Below are positions 32,853 to 43,162 of a DNA stretch of 64,000 nt, in pieces (position 1 is the first letter of the stretch; every line of letters begins with the position of its first letter). The notes under the pieces are model-generated. The model did no database searches, was not told where the DNA came from, and worked only from the letters and a program-made list of their open reading frames with translations. Source of the DNA: Aquarana catesbeiana. Taxonomy: Eukaryota > Chordata > Amphibia > Anura > Ranidae. The position numbers and the translations under genes are program-made. The stretch lies in NCBI RefSeq assembly GCF_042186555.1, contig NC_133333.1, positions 225,939,569 to 226,003,568 of the forward strand. Reading direction: 5' to 3'.

Positions 32853-33676
32853 CCACTTGCCAACTTCTCTATAGCCGAATTATGGCTACAGCACGAATAG
32901 CTAGTTCTGGGAGGCCCACCATGACCGTGCCCGCGGAAGGACACTGCTGATCACAGATTGAGGTAAAAGGCCAATCAGTGGCTCTTTACCATGTGATAAG
33001 CTGTGCCCAATTACAACTGATCATGGCTGTAAATAGAAGCCAGTTATCGGCACTCCTTTCCTTATGCTGACAGCATGAGGAGAGGAGAGGAGAAGAGAGC
33101 CGATAACCGGCTTCTCAAAAAGGGACATGTACACTGATAATCAGAGCACTGATTATCCGTGTCCTGATTATAAGTGTTGCCAATGTGTGCCCATCAGTGC
33201 TGCCTATAAGTGTCCATCAGTACTGCCAATCAGTGCCACCTATGAGTGTCTATCAGTGCTGCCTATCAGTGCCCATCAGTGCTACCTATCAGTGTCCATC
33301 AGTGCTGCCTCATCAGTGTCCATCAGTGCCGCCTCATCAGTGCAGCCTATCAGTGCCCATCAGTGCCGCCTCATCAATCCCCATCAGTGCAGCCTATCAG
33401 TGCCCATCAGTGAAGGAGAAAATGTACCTGTTTCCAAAATTTTATAACAAACTATTAAAAAGTTTTTTTTTTCAACATTTTCAGCTTTTTTCCGATTTAT
33501 TTAGCAAAAAATAACAAATCCTGTGGTGATTAAATACCACCAAAAGAAAGCTGTATTTGTGTGAAAAAAAATGATAAAACTTTTGTTAGGGTACGGTGTT
33601 GTATGTCTGAGCAATTGTCATTCAAAATGCGACAGTGCTGAAAGATGAAAATTGGCCTGGTCAGGAAAGGGGGTAA
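32853..33676 (+). mobile_element. TTAA-family repeat, minisatellite subtype
   Basis: Begins after TTAA (32849-32852) with CCACTTGCCAACTTCTC, near the family end CCGCTTGCCGACC. The middle holds GTGATAAGCTG and CCGATAACCGGC blocks, then the CAGTGCC array. The right part has the AAATACCACCAAAAGAAAGC block and ends near CCTGGTCAGGAAAGGGGG. The right TTAA is lost. Non-coding. Confidence 0.65.
33178..33412. repeat. CAGTGCC/CATCAGTG minisatellite
   Basis: Same unit family as 3085-3382. Repeat frames on the plus strand are artefacts. Confidence 0.85.
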
Positions 33677-33689
33677 TGGTCAACAAGGT

Positions 33690-34240
33690 TAACATGGCAA
33701 AATCCATCCATAATGTGTCACCAGGTGCATAATGAATGTGAAAAGTTGTAATTAAAAGCAAAAATCCATACAGAGAAAAATTCTTACAATATACAGTTGC
33801 CATTAGTACTATCAGCGAGCTTACCACAAGTAGCAGATATTAACGCATATCAGCATCCATCAATCCATAAGGTATCACCAGGTGCATAAGGACAACTCCA
33901 CAAGTGAGCCTTCACCCAAACAATGCACTCACCAGATAAAGGAAATGAATAAGCATCAATCCGCTTTGGCAAATGCCATAGATTGGGGGATAATATCCTG
34001 AACACTGCTCTAGGTAAAAAAGCTCCCCAAACAGGAGCCCAAGAACATTTATATAGTGTAGTATTTATTGACTTTAACATTTGCAGCAGTATTAAAACAT
34101 AGTAAAACATAAAGTAGGCGCACTTACATTGTTAGCCGCCGTTCCAAACACATGGATGCGGTGGCAAGACGTCAGCAAATAGGCCCCTCCCAACGCGTTT
34201 CATGACACGCACATTATCAAAGGAATGCCTTAAGCTGACG
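33690..34240 (-). mobile_element. Penelope-like debris with hammerhead-like motif
   Basis: A diverged direct repeat (TCACCAGGTGCATAA at 33719-33733 and 33876-33890) and a hammerhead-like motif on the minus strand at 34186-34223: GATAA, an ATG/CAT-closed stem, GAAACGCGTT. The catalytic G of CUGANGA is A. Boundaries unknown. Confidence 0.4.
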
Positions 34241-35039
34241 CCACATAATGAGTCCCTTAAATAGCCAATTCTATGAGCACAAATCAGGAAAAAATGCGTG
34301 GGGGGGGCGCAGTTTGGCATGTTCGCCCAGGGCTCTAGATGACCTTGTCCCAGCCAGGGGCCGATCCAGGGGGGACAACGTGGCAATTGCCCCCCCCGAG
34401 AAATTAAATGCAGGTGAGAGAGCGGGCGGGCCGGTGTTGTGCCGAGATCGGTTTCCCCAACAAAATCTGTTTCCCCTGGTTCTTGGCTGAGATCGGAACT
34501 CCGCCCCTCAAGCCTTCTGCACTGCTGCTCCACCTCCTCCTACTCTCCCCTAAATGCTAATCATCCTTCTACCACCCCCGCCCCTGTGCGCGTCCCCGGT
34601 TTTCTGGGGAAACCTATTTCGGTACAGACACTGGAAGTTCTCCCCGCGGTCCCTATTATGCCAACATTATTAGTTCGACAATATCACCTGGAAGGTGGAC
34701 ACGCACAGGGCAGTAGAAGGAGCAGCGGTGCAGAGGGCTGGAGGGGCAGAGTTCTGATCTCAGCCGAGAGCCAAGGGAAACAGATTTTGTTGGTGAAACC
34801 AATCTCTGCAAAACATCGGCCCGCCCGCTCTCTCACCTGCATCTAATTTCTCAGGGGAGGGGCAAGGGGAAACCGACACCATCTCTCACTGCCTGCTCTG
34901 CAGTTCCGCCCTCACTGCGCAGGCAGCCGCGGGCAGCAGAGAGATTACATCATCTCTCTGCGGCAGCAGAGAGATTACATCATCTCTCTGCTGCCTGACT
35001 CTGGGACACAGCAAGAGACAATCCCCACCTTAGCAGCAA
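34241..35039. other. unassigned DNA with local inverted similarity
   Basis: 34420-34500 and 34740-34830 share inverted related segments (AACAAAATCTGTTTCCC against GGGAAACAGATTTTGTTGG), so a repeat with arms of about 100 bp may lie here. A direct duplication GCAGCAGAGAGATTACATCA occurs at 34932 and 34963. No gene. Confidence 0.45.
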
Positions 35040-35700
35040 GTGATGATCGGCAACGAGTGACAGGTGACGTGGCAAGTGACAGTGCGCAACTTGTGACAGG
35101 TGACGTGGCAAGTGACAATCCACATCTGGTGGCAGGTGACGTGGCAAGTGACAATCCGCATCTGGTGGCAGATGACAATGGCAAGTGACAGTAGTCCACA
35201 ACGTGTAGCAGGTGGCGTGGCTAGTGACAATCCACATCTGGTGGCAGGTGACGTGGCAAGTGACAATATGCATCTGGTGGCAGGTGATGTGGCAAGTGAC
35301 AATCCGCAACTTGTGACAGGTGACGGGGCAAGTGACAATTTGCATCTGGTGGCAGGTGACGTGGCAAGTGACAATCTGCATCTGGTGGCAGGTGACGGGG
35401 CAAGTGACAATTTGCATCTGGTGACAGGTGACGTGGCAAGTGACCTTCCACAACTTGTGACAGGTGATGTGGCAAGTGACAATCCACAACTTGTGACAGG
35501 TGACGTGGCAAGAGACAATCTGCATCTAGTGGCAGATGACGTGGCAAGTGACAGTCCGTAACTTGTGACAGGTGACGTGGAAAGTGACAATCCGCATCTG
35601 GTGGCAGGCGACGGTGGAAAGTGACAATCTGCAACTTGTGACAGGTGACGTGGCAAGTGACAATCTGCATCTGGTGGCAGGCGATGGTGGCAAGTGGCTC
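35040..35700. repeat. 36 bp minisatellite, about 18 units
   Basis: Unit of about 36 bp, GACAATCCGCATCTGGTGGC followed by AGGTGACGTGGCAAGT, with alternating CATCTGGTGGC and AACTTGTGACA versions. Because 36 is a multiple of three, frames stay open on both strands. Not evidence of a gene. Confidence 0.95.
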
Positions 35701-35855
35701 ACTGATTTTGCATTAGGATGAGTTGAACTATTTAATTTTATATTACAATGTAATAATAGAAATAATGCGCTTCAATCATCCTTACATAGTAGGTGAGGTT
35801 GAAAAAAGACACAAGTCCATCAAGTCCAACCTATGTGTGTGATTATGTGTCAGTA

Positions 35856-38807
35856 TTACATTACATATCCCTGTATATTGCGGTCATTCAGGTGATTATC
35901 TAATAGTTTCTTGAAGCTATCAATGCTCCCCGCTGAGACCACCGCCTGTGGAAGGGAATTCCACATCCTTGCCGCTCTTACAGTAAAGAACCCTCTACGT
36001 AGTTTAAGGTTAAACCTCTTTTCCTCTAATTGCAATGAGTGGCCACGAGTCTTATTAAACTCTCTTCTGCGAAAAAGTTTTATCCCTATTGTGGGGTCAG
36101 CAGTACAGTATTTGTAAATTGAAATCATATCCCCTCTCAAGCGTCTCTTCTCCAGAGAGAATAAGTTCAGTGCTCGCAACCTTTCCTCATAACTAAGATC
36201 CTCCAGACCCTTTATTAGCTTTGTTGCCCTTCTTTGTACTCGCTCCATTTCCAGTACGTCCCTCCTGAGGACTGGTGCCCAGAACTGGACAGCATACTCC
36301 AGGTGCGGGCGGACCAGAGTCTTGTAGAGTGGGAGAATTATCGTTTTATCTCTGCAGTTGATCCCCCTTTTAATGCATGCCAATATTCTGTTTGCTTTAT
36401 TAGCAGCAGCTTGGCATTGCATGCCGTTGCTGAGCCTATCATCCACTAGGACCCCCAAGTCCTTTTCCATCCTAGATTCCCCCAGAGGTTCTCCCCCCAG
36501 TGTATAGATTGCATTCATATTTTTGACACCCAAATGCATTATTTTACATTTTTCTACATTGAACCTCATTTGCCATGTAGTCGCCCACCCCATTAATTTG
36601 TTCAGGTCTTTTTGCAAGATTTCCACATCCTGCGGAGAAGTTATTGCCCTGCTTAGCTTAGTATCGTCTGCAAATACAGAGATGGAACTGTTTATCCCAT
36701 CCTCCAGGTCATTTATGAACAAATTAAATAGGATTGGTCCCAGCACAGAACCCTGGGGGACCCCACTACCCACCCCTGACCATTCTGAGTACTCCCCATT
36801 TATCACCACCCTCTGAACACGCCCTTGTAGCCAGTTTTCAATCCATGTACTCACCCTATGGTCCATGCCAACGCACCTTATTTTGTACAGTAAACGTTTA
36901 TGGGGAACTGTGTCAAATGCTTTTGCAAAATCCAGATACACCACGTCTACGGGCCTTCCTTTATCTAGATGGCAACTCACCTCCTCATAGAAGGTTAATA
37001 GATTGGTTTGGCAAGAACGATTCTTCATGAATCCATGCTGATTACTGCTAATGATATCATTCTTATTACTAAAATCTTGTATATAGTCCCTTATCATCCC
37101 CTCCAAGAGTTTACATACTATTGATGTTAGGCTAACTGGTCTGTAATGCCCAGGGATGTTTTTTGGGCCCTTTTTAAATATTGGTGCTACATTGGCTTTT
37201 CTCCAATCAGCTGGCACCATTCCAGTCAATAGACTGTCTGTAAAAATTAGGAACAACGGTCTGGCAATCACCTGACTGAGTTCCCTAAGTACCCTCGGAT
37301 GCAAGCCATCTGGTCCCGGTGATTTATTAATGTTAAGTTTCTCAAGTCTAATTTTAATTCCGTCCTCTGTTAACCATGTAGGTGCTTCCTGTGTTGTGTC
37401 ATGAGGATAAACACTGCAGTTTTGGTTACTGAAGCCCCCCGATTCACTCGTGAATACTGAGGAGAAGAATAAATTCAATACCTCTGCCATCTCCTCATCC
37501 TTTGTAACCAGATGTCCTTCCTCATTCTTTATGGGGCCAATATGGTCTGTCCTCCCTTTTTTACTGTTTACATACTTAAAGAATTTCTTGGGATTTTTTT
37601 TGCTCTCCTCCGCTATGTGTCTTTCATGTTCTATCTTAGCCATCCTAATTGCACCCTTACATTTCTTATTGCATTCTTTATAAATTCTGAATGCTGTGGA
37701 TGATCCCTCAACCTTGTATTTTTTGAAGGCCTTCTCCTTTGCTTTTATATGCATTTTTACATTGGAGTTAAGCCATCCAGGATGTTTGTTCGCTCTTTTA
37801 AATTTATTACCCAATGGGATACATTGGCTAATGCCCTTATTTAATATGCTCTTAAAGCAAACCCATCTCTCCTCTGTATTCTTTGTTCCTAATATTTTAT
37901 CCCAATTTATGCCTTTTAGCAAGGTTTGTAGTTTAGGGAAGTTGGCTCTTTTGAAATTCAGTGTCTTTGTGTTCCCTTCATGTCTCCTATTTGTGTGATT
38001 TATACTGAAACTAATTGACCTGTGATCGCTGTTACCTAAATTGCCCCGTATTTCCACATCTGTTATCAGGTCTGTATTGTTGGTAATCAGTAGATCTAGT
38101 AATGTTTTATTTCTAGTTGGTGCGTCTACCATCTGACCCATAAAATTGTCCTGCAAGACATTAAGGAACTGGCGAGCCTTAAATGAATGCGCGGTTCCCT
38201 CCGCCCAGTCTATGTCTGGATAATTAAAATCCCCCATTATGATAACACTTCCCATCCTTGCTGCTAATCCAATTTGTGATAGGAGATCCGTCTCCACTTC
38301 CTCCCTCAGGTTAGGGGGCCTATAGCATACTCCCAGTATTATTTTCCCCTTAGCTTCATCCCTTTGGAGCTCTACCCATAAAGATTCCACCTCCTCCCTA
38401 GCCCCCTCAGTGATGTCATCTCTCACATTCACTTGTACATTATTCTTGATATATAGGCATACCCCTCCCCCTTTTTTACCCTCTCTATCCTTGCGGTATA
38501 GGGTATACCCTTGAATGTTTGCCAGCCAATCATGAGAGCTGTTGAACCAGGTCTCTGAAATTCCCACAAAATCCAAATCCTCCTTGTACAACAGTATCTC
38601 TAGTTCACCCATCTTGTCCGCCAGGCTCCTGGCATTGGTGAACATGCCACATAGTTTAGACCGGTCGCATATTGTCCTCGTATTGGGTGTTTCAAGATTG
38701 CAACTTGGACTTGCTACTATACTCACCTTGTGTTTTTGTGCTTTGGTTAACCTACCACTAATGCCCCCAATACTACCCTCTGGAATATCTTCCGCGCTGG
38801 CTATCAC
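35856..38807 (-). CDS. CR1 ORF2: endonuclease and reverse transcriptase
   Basis: 983 residues, the usual size for CR1 ORF2. Residues about 50-270 form an APE-type endonuclease: TNARSLADK at 57, GISETW at 82, GDFNYPDIDW at 192-201 and the catalytic SDH at 260-262. The reverse transcriptase spans about 490-760: SPGPDG at 496, YRPVSLTSI at 555, YLDFAKAFD at 624-632 (first Asp) and FADD at 712-715. A C-terminal region follows with LEYAVQFWAP and RMWNSLPQ. It nicks target DNA and copies the element RNA in the nucleus by target-primed reverse transcription, as known for the clade. Start chosen at the first ATG after the ORF1 stop. No stops or frameshifts seen, so activity is possible but untested. 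Confidence 0.93.
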   Translation of the reverse strand: MIASAEDIPEGSIGGISGRLTKAQKHKVSIVASPSCNLETPNTRTICDRSKLCGMFTNARSLADKMGELEILLYKEDLDFVGISETWFNSSHDWLANIQGYTLYRKDREGKKGGGVCLYIKNNVQVNVRDDITEGAREEVESLWVELQRDEAKGKIILGVCYRPPNLREEVETDLLSQIGLAARMGSVIIMGDFNYPDIDWAEGTAHSFKARQFLNVLQDNFMGQMVDAPTRNKTLLDLLITNNTDLITDVEIRGNLGNSDHRSISFSINHTNRRHEGNTKTLNFKRANFPKLQTLLKGINWDKILGTKNTEERWVCFKSILNKGISQCIPLGNKFKRANKHPGWLNSNVKMHIKAKEKAFKKYKVEGSSTAFRIYKECNKKCKGAIRMAKIEHERHIAEESKKNPKKFFKYVNSKKGRTDHIGPIKNEEGHLVTKDEEMAEVLNLFFSSVFTSESGGFSNQNCSVYPHDTTQEAPTWLTEDGIKIRLEKLNINKSPGPDGLHPRVLRELSQVIARPLFLIFTDSLLTGMVPADWRKANVAPIFKKGPKNIPGHYRPVSLTSIVCKLLEGMIRDYIQDFSNKNDIISSNQHGFMKNRSCQTNLLTFYEEVSCHLDKGRPVDVVYLDFAKAFDTVPHKRLLYKIRCVGMDHRVSTWIENWLQGRVQRVVINGEYSEWSGVGSGVPQGSVLGPILFNLFINDLEDGINSSISVFADDTKLSRAITSPQDVEILQKDLNKLMGWATTWQMRFNVEKCKIMHLGVKNMNAIYTLGGEPLGESRMEKDLGVLVDDRLSNGMQCQAAANKANRILACIKRGINCRDKTIILPLYKTLVRPHLEYAVQFWAPVLRRDVLEMERVQRRATKLIKGLEDLSYEERLRALNLFSLEKRRLRGDMISIYKYCTADPTIGIKLFRRREFNKTRGHSLQLEEKRFNLKLRRGFFTVRAARMWNSLPQAVVSAGSIDSFKKLLDNHLNDRNIQGYVM

Positions 38808-38833
38808 TGTCTCTGGACCCTCCCCCCCATCGC

Positions 38834-39814
38834 CTAGTTTAAAAACCCCTCTAACTTTTTGGCCATCTTCATTCCCAGCAGATCTGCACCCTCCTCATTT
38901 AGGTGCAGTCCGTCCCTTCTATAGTACCGGTTACCGACTGAGAAGTCGGCCCAGTCCTCCAGGAACCCAAACCCCTCCTTACTACACCAGCTCTTCAGCC
39001 ACTTGTTTACTTCCCTAATCTCCCTCTGCCTCTCTGGTGTGGCTCGATGTACCGGTAGTATTCCTGAGAACACTACCTTGGAGGTCCTTTTCCTCAATTT
39101 AGCTCCTAAGTCCCTAAAATCGTTCTTTAGGACACTCCATCTGCCTCTGACTTTGTCATTGGTGCCAACGTGCACCATGACAGCCGGGTCTTCCCCAGCC
39201 CCTGCCAGTAATCTGTCCACAAGATCCGTGATGTGCCGAACCCGAGCGCCCGGTAGACAACATACTGTTCGGCGCTTCAGGTCTTGGTTACAGATTGCCC
39301 TCTCTGTCCTTCTAAGAATTGAGTCCCCTACCACCAGAATCTGTCTTTCCTTTCCCTTTGCTGCCCCCCCACTCTCACTGGAGGAGTTCTTCCCCTGGCA
39401 GCTAGGAGAGTCCCTCAACTCCAGCAGTGCTGGTCCCTGACTGGTTACACCAATGTCACTCAATGGAGCGTACTTATTGGGATGCTCCAGTCCTGGATCG
39501 GCCTCCCTGGCACTTCCCCCTCTACCCCTCCTGACTGTCACCCATCTACTCTTTGCTAGTGCCTGCACCTCTTTGTCTCCACCCGCCTCTGTGCTGGCCC
39601 CTGCCGGCACCTGCCGTGTACGTTCCTGGCTCACCTTTAGTATGGAGGGACTTCTCAGTGCTGACAGTTGCTTCCCCAGATTCAGAACCTGGGCTTCCAG
39701 GGAAACAATGTGCTTACATTTTGCACAGCAGTATTCGCCCTCGATCGGATGATCAAGGAACGCATACATGCGGCAAGATGTACAAAGAGTCGCCTCTCCA
39801 CACCCGCCGGGCAT
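38834..39814 (-). CDS. CR1 ORF1: zinc finger plus esterase protein
   Basis: 326 residues. The N-terminus has CTSC (11-14) and CCAKC (29-33), a PHD-like or zinc-knuckle cluster, then a leucine-containing stretch (about 38-55) that could be a coiled coil. Residues about 158-326 are an SGNH/GDSL-type esterase: VVGDSILRR with the catalytic Ser at 165, HVGTND at 215-220, and DGLH at 301-304 with Asp and His. Esterase and PHD domains in ORF1 are known for CR1-type LINEs. Its role is thought to be RNA binding and perhaps membrane or lipid interaction. ORF2 follows 26 bases downstream in another frame, so re-initiation or a separate start is needed. Confidence 0.9.
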   Translation of the reverse strand: MPGGCGEATLCTSCRMYAFLDHPIEGEYCCAKCKHIVSLEAQVLNLGKQLSALRSPSILKVSQERTRQVPAGASTEAGGDKEVQALAKSRWVTVRRGRGGSAREADPGLEHPNKYAPLSDIGVTSQGPALLELRDSPSCQGKNSSSESGGAAKGKERQILVVGDSILRRTERAICNQDLKRRTVCCLPGARVRHITDLVDRLLAGAGEDPAVMVHVGTNDKVRGRWSVLKNDFRDLGAKLRKRTSKVVFSGILPVHRATPERQREIREVNKWLKSWCSKEGFGFLEDWADFSVGNRYYRRDGLHLNEEGADLLGMKMAKKLEGFLN

Positions 39815-40126
39815 CGTACCTATTAAATTTAGTGAGGATTTGGGGATTTTACCCTGTCCAAATTACCTAACAACTAGCTTCCTGGCACTAATACTCAAGA
39901 CAATACACAGGTACACAATACACAAGTACTAACGATCCACACACACTACTCAGACAACACTCAGATACTCACACTACACATCCTGACACCATAACAACCA
40001 TGGTCCCGGGATGATTGAAGTGCCAACACCAGCCATTTCCCCGATAAATTGCCCACAAAAAAAACGTATTTTCTGGCAGTGCGCCTCCCAAGACTAGACT
40101 CTGGATCCACCCCTGGTCCCAGCACT

Positions 40127-40323
<197 letters not shown>

Positions 40324-41650
40324 ATTATCTGTCCATTTCACTTTCTATCCCTCCAGAATGTATCTACAGTATATTCCATCCTTTTGTTTGTCTACCTGTC
40401 TGAAGATAAGAAAACCTGTCCTACATTACAAAGTGCTGTGCAGATCTCAGAAACTCAGAGAAACTTTGAAACGTACATGACCCTGGTGACTCAGGCGCTC
40501 TGCTCTTCGCACAGCCGCGTTCACACACAGAAAAAAGGTGAGAAAGGAACTCCTGAACTCCAAACCTTAATTACAACAGAAAGAAAACATTTATTCAAAA
40601 TATTTCATAAGATACTTTTGCAAATGAAAAAAGCCGTATTTTGTCTTCAGACCTGTAACGGGGCCAAAAATAATTTGTGGCAGGAAAGTTTGAGCATGTG
40701 TAAAAATGAAATGAAAATACAACAATTTCGAAAGTGCTTTGAAAAGTTTGATGGTGAAGTTAAACAGAAAGGAAGGTATTCACATGTGAAAATAAACCTC
40801 TTCTAAGCCTGACACTTTTGATATCTCACCTTGGGGTGACATTTGGAACTGGAAGATCCACCTGTCATTTAATTGTGTTTTCATAGCTTGACACACTTCA
40901 GCGCTGTCTAAAGTCAAGGGACATTGAGGGGCATCAAGTTAATTTCTTGAATTTGGATGGGGATTAAATCAGGATTATCTGTCAAGAGCTGACATATTAT
41001 TCTATAATTTACGTATGAAGACATCAAGACTACTCTGGCAGGGCAAGAATTTGTTCCAGTTTAGGATTACCCGCTAGACAGCCTAGACAAGGACATAGGG
41101 TTTGGAATTATAAATGGGAAGTGCGGAAAATACTTTTGAATGATTCCCTAACTATCCCCACCATCGCTCTTTGCTTCTCCGTGAACAATGGACTATTTCT
41201 TAAGTCCCAACTCCATGTGAATCCTCTCTCCGGTCTTCTCTTCCCCCTTCCAAAACTCCTCCCCAGGCTTATTTTTAAACAAATTCAAGCAAACATACCT
41301 CCATTTCAGGTGTCATCTAGATGGTCACATGACAGTCGCTGCCTTCTTCAACATTAAAGTGTAGGGCCCTTTTATAGGGAATACTATGCTACTTTAATCT
41401 GGACATGGCACATTCTAGATTTATGCCGGACTGAGGAATTGTATGCCACACTGTATTCATCAATTTTCACTAAATGCACTGGGAGGAATGCTGTGTCAGA
41501 GAATGGTTTGCAGAAGAACGGGCACATCTGCTAACAGCAAATTCGCAGACTACGGGCCGCGAACAGTGGCTAACATTGATGCGCAACCGCGCGTGTGTGC
41601 CATGGCGCACGCATAGCGTGACAGATCCTGGCGCCCAGTGCCCTATTTAA
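40324..41650. other. unassigned DNA
   Basis: A 140-codon plus-strand frame (40384-40806) begins in the microsatellite flank and has many K, Q and C residues but no motif I know. I do not call it a gene. Confidence 0.4.
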
Positions 41651-41654
41651 AGAC

Positions 41655-41698
41655 GGGTTGATAAAGGAGGCCTGGCTTGCCTCTGAAACGCGTCCCTA
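41655..41698 (+). ncRNA. hammerhead-like motif, core base lost
   Basis: GGG, TTGATAA, a strong stem GAGGC/GCCTC with a 7-base loop, GAAAC, GCGTC, CC. Stem III is the minimal AC/GT form and the cut would follow GTC at 41694. The general-acid G of CUGANGA is A, so this copy should be inactive. Probably the end of a Penelope-like fragment. Confidence 0.4.
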
Positions 41699-41736
41699 TT
41701 GGCTATCAAAATTGTCAGGCTGATAGCTTATACACA

Positions 41737-41871
41737 TCAGCTGGAGGAACTTTTCCTGGGTGTCCAGCTGGAGGAACTTTCCCTAGGTGTCCAGCTGGAG
41801 GAACTTTCCCTAGGTGTCCAGCTGGAGGAACTTTCCCTGGGTGTCCAGCTGGAGGAACTTACCTTTTGGAC
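41737..41871. repeat. 27 bp minisatellite x5
   Basis: Units of CAGCTGGAGGAACTTTCCCT plus AGGTGTC, with one or two changes. In the plus frame starting at 41699 they encode the 9-residue repeat QLEELSLGV. Confidence 0.95.
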
Positions 41872-42730
41872 ACTTCACATTGGCTCTCCCTGGACAGATC
41901 CCTCTTTCTTTTGGCTCTCCCAGGCTTGCCGTATACACATCTCCCCCCAAGTATTGACAGCAGCTTCCATTGGACCATCCCGGAATACATCCACCACTGA
42001 CCTTCATCTGTCACCCCCACCAGTCTGTGAGTGCAATTGTTTATACATATACCTTTTTATAAACTATACTACATCATGCCTGCTTGGCTCCTCTATTTAC
42101 TTCCCCTCTTCCCTATTTAAAGCCAGCAGTGTGATCCACAAGTTGCTGGATGTTCTTCAGCTTCCCAGTGTGTTCCTGTATTCTTATTTCTGCTATTATT
42201 GGATTCCTTGTTACCGACCCAGCTTGCCTTTGACCTGTCTTATCTCCATTCTTAGCTTTGAACCTTGGCTTGCTTCATTGACTCTGCTTCTGCCTGCTGA
42301 TCCGTGTTTGACCTCTGGCTTACTCATCTGACTTTGCTGCTGCCCAATTCCCAGTGTATGACCCGAGGTGACTCTGTTTGCTGCTTTACTCCTGGCTAAT
42401 ACACTGTGCATGGTTCCTAGGTACGTGGGTACTGGACTGGTTCCTGACCCTGCTCCTTGATCTCCCTTCTGCCAAGTCTCATCTGGTAAATCTCAGGGAC
42501 TCCTGGGCAGCAGCGCATCCTGCTGGTACAGCTGCCATCCAGCAGACATCTCCTCATCACTTCAGTCTGTCGCAACTGACAACCCCTGCTGCTTTGAGCA
42601 TAGCACTCCCTGTTACCACCTTCCGGGTGGAGCTCTGCACTAGGCTGCAAGGGAAGCCATCTCAGCACTTCGGCCTCTGACCAGGTACGTGACACCCAGG
42701 CAAACTGTGACTCTTTTGGAAATACACCTC
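41872..42730. other. unassigned, LTR-like composition
   Basis: CTATTTAAAGCC near 42113 looks like a TATA-type box and the CT-rich downstream sequence ending in TACGTGACA near 42690 resembles frog LTRs, but no matching start or duplication was found. The 210-codon frame 41699-42331 has no known domain. Confidence 0.3.
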
Positions 42731-42733
42731 TAA

Positions 42734-43159
42734 TGCCACGTACACACGGTTGGACTTTTCGACCGGACTGGTCCGACAGACCAAATCCGTCGGACAATCC
42801 AACCGTGTGTGTGCTCCATCGTACCTGCAGCGGACTTTTTCGGTCAAAAATCTGACTAACTTTAGATTTGGAACATATTTCAAATTTGTCCGACGGACTC
42901 GAGTCCGGTCGAAAAATCCACTCGTCTGTATACTAGTCCGATGGACGAAAACCCACGCTAGGGCAGGTATTGGCTACTGGCTATCAACTTCCTTATTTTA
43001 GTCCGGTCGTACGTCATCACGTACAAATCCGTCGGACTTTGGTGTGATCGTGTGTAGGCAAGTCCATTCGTTGAAAAGTCCGTCGGAAGTCCGTCAAAAG
43101 TCTGTCGGAAAGTCTGTCGGACCAATCCAGTCAAAAAGTCCGCCCGTGTGTACATGGCA
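42734..43159. mobile_element. PIF/Harbinger-like MITE
   Basis: 426 bp with TGCCACGTACACACGG / CCGTGTGTACATGGCA ends. It is flanked by TAA on the left and TTA on the right, so the 3 bp duplication has one mismatch. Interior contains TCCGTCGGAC-type motifs typical of this family. Confidence 0.75.
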
Positions 43160-43162
43160 TTA

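Larger units (their letters stand above)
35782..40008 (-). mobile_element. near-complete CR1 LINE
   Basis: About 4.2 kb with a 5' UTR (39815-40008), ORF1, a 26-base gap, ORF2, and a short 3' UTR ending in TTACATAG-type sequence, the 3' tail also seen at 54549. Both ORFs are uninterrupted over 1300 codons in all, in a window where every other transposase is broken. Insertion must be recent. A 15 bp sequence at 35767-35781 recurs inverted at 40009-40023 (one mismatch), in place of an ordinary direct duplication. Confidence 0.9.

Noticed and set aside
35030..35670. Overlapping frames of 149-208 codons rich in Cys, His and Thr, resembling zinc-finger spacing
   Set aside because: The regular Cys-His pattern comes from the 36 bp repeat. 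Spacing does not fit a C2H2 finger and the other strand is also open.
38542..39870. Plus-strand frames of 99-158 codons
   Set aside because: Antisense shadows of CR1 ORF1 and ORF2.
40384..40806. 140-codon plus-strand frame as a host exon
   Set aside because: Starts in microsatellite flank, no recognisable domain and no convincing splice sites. Cannot be supported from sequence alone.
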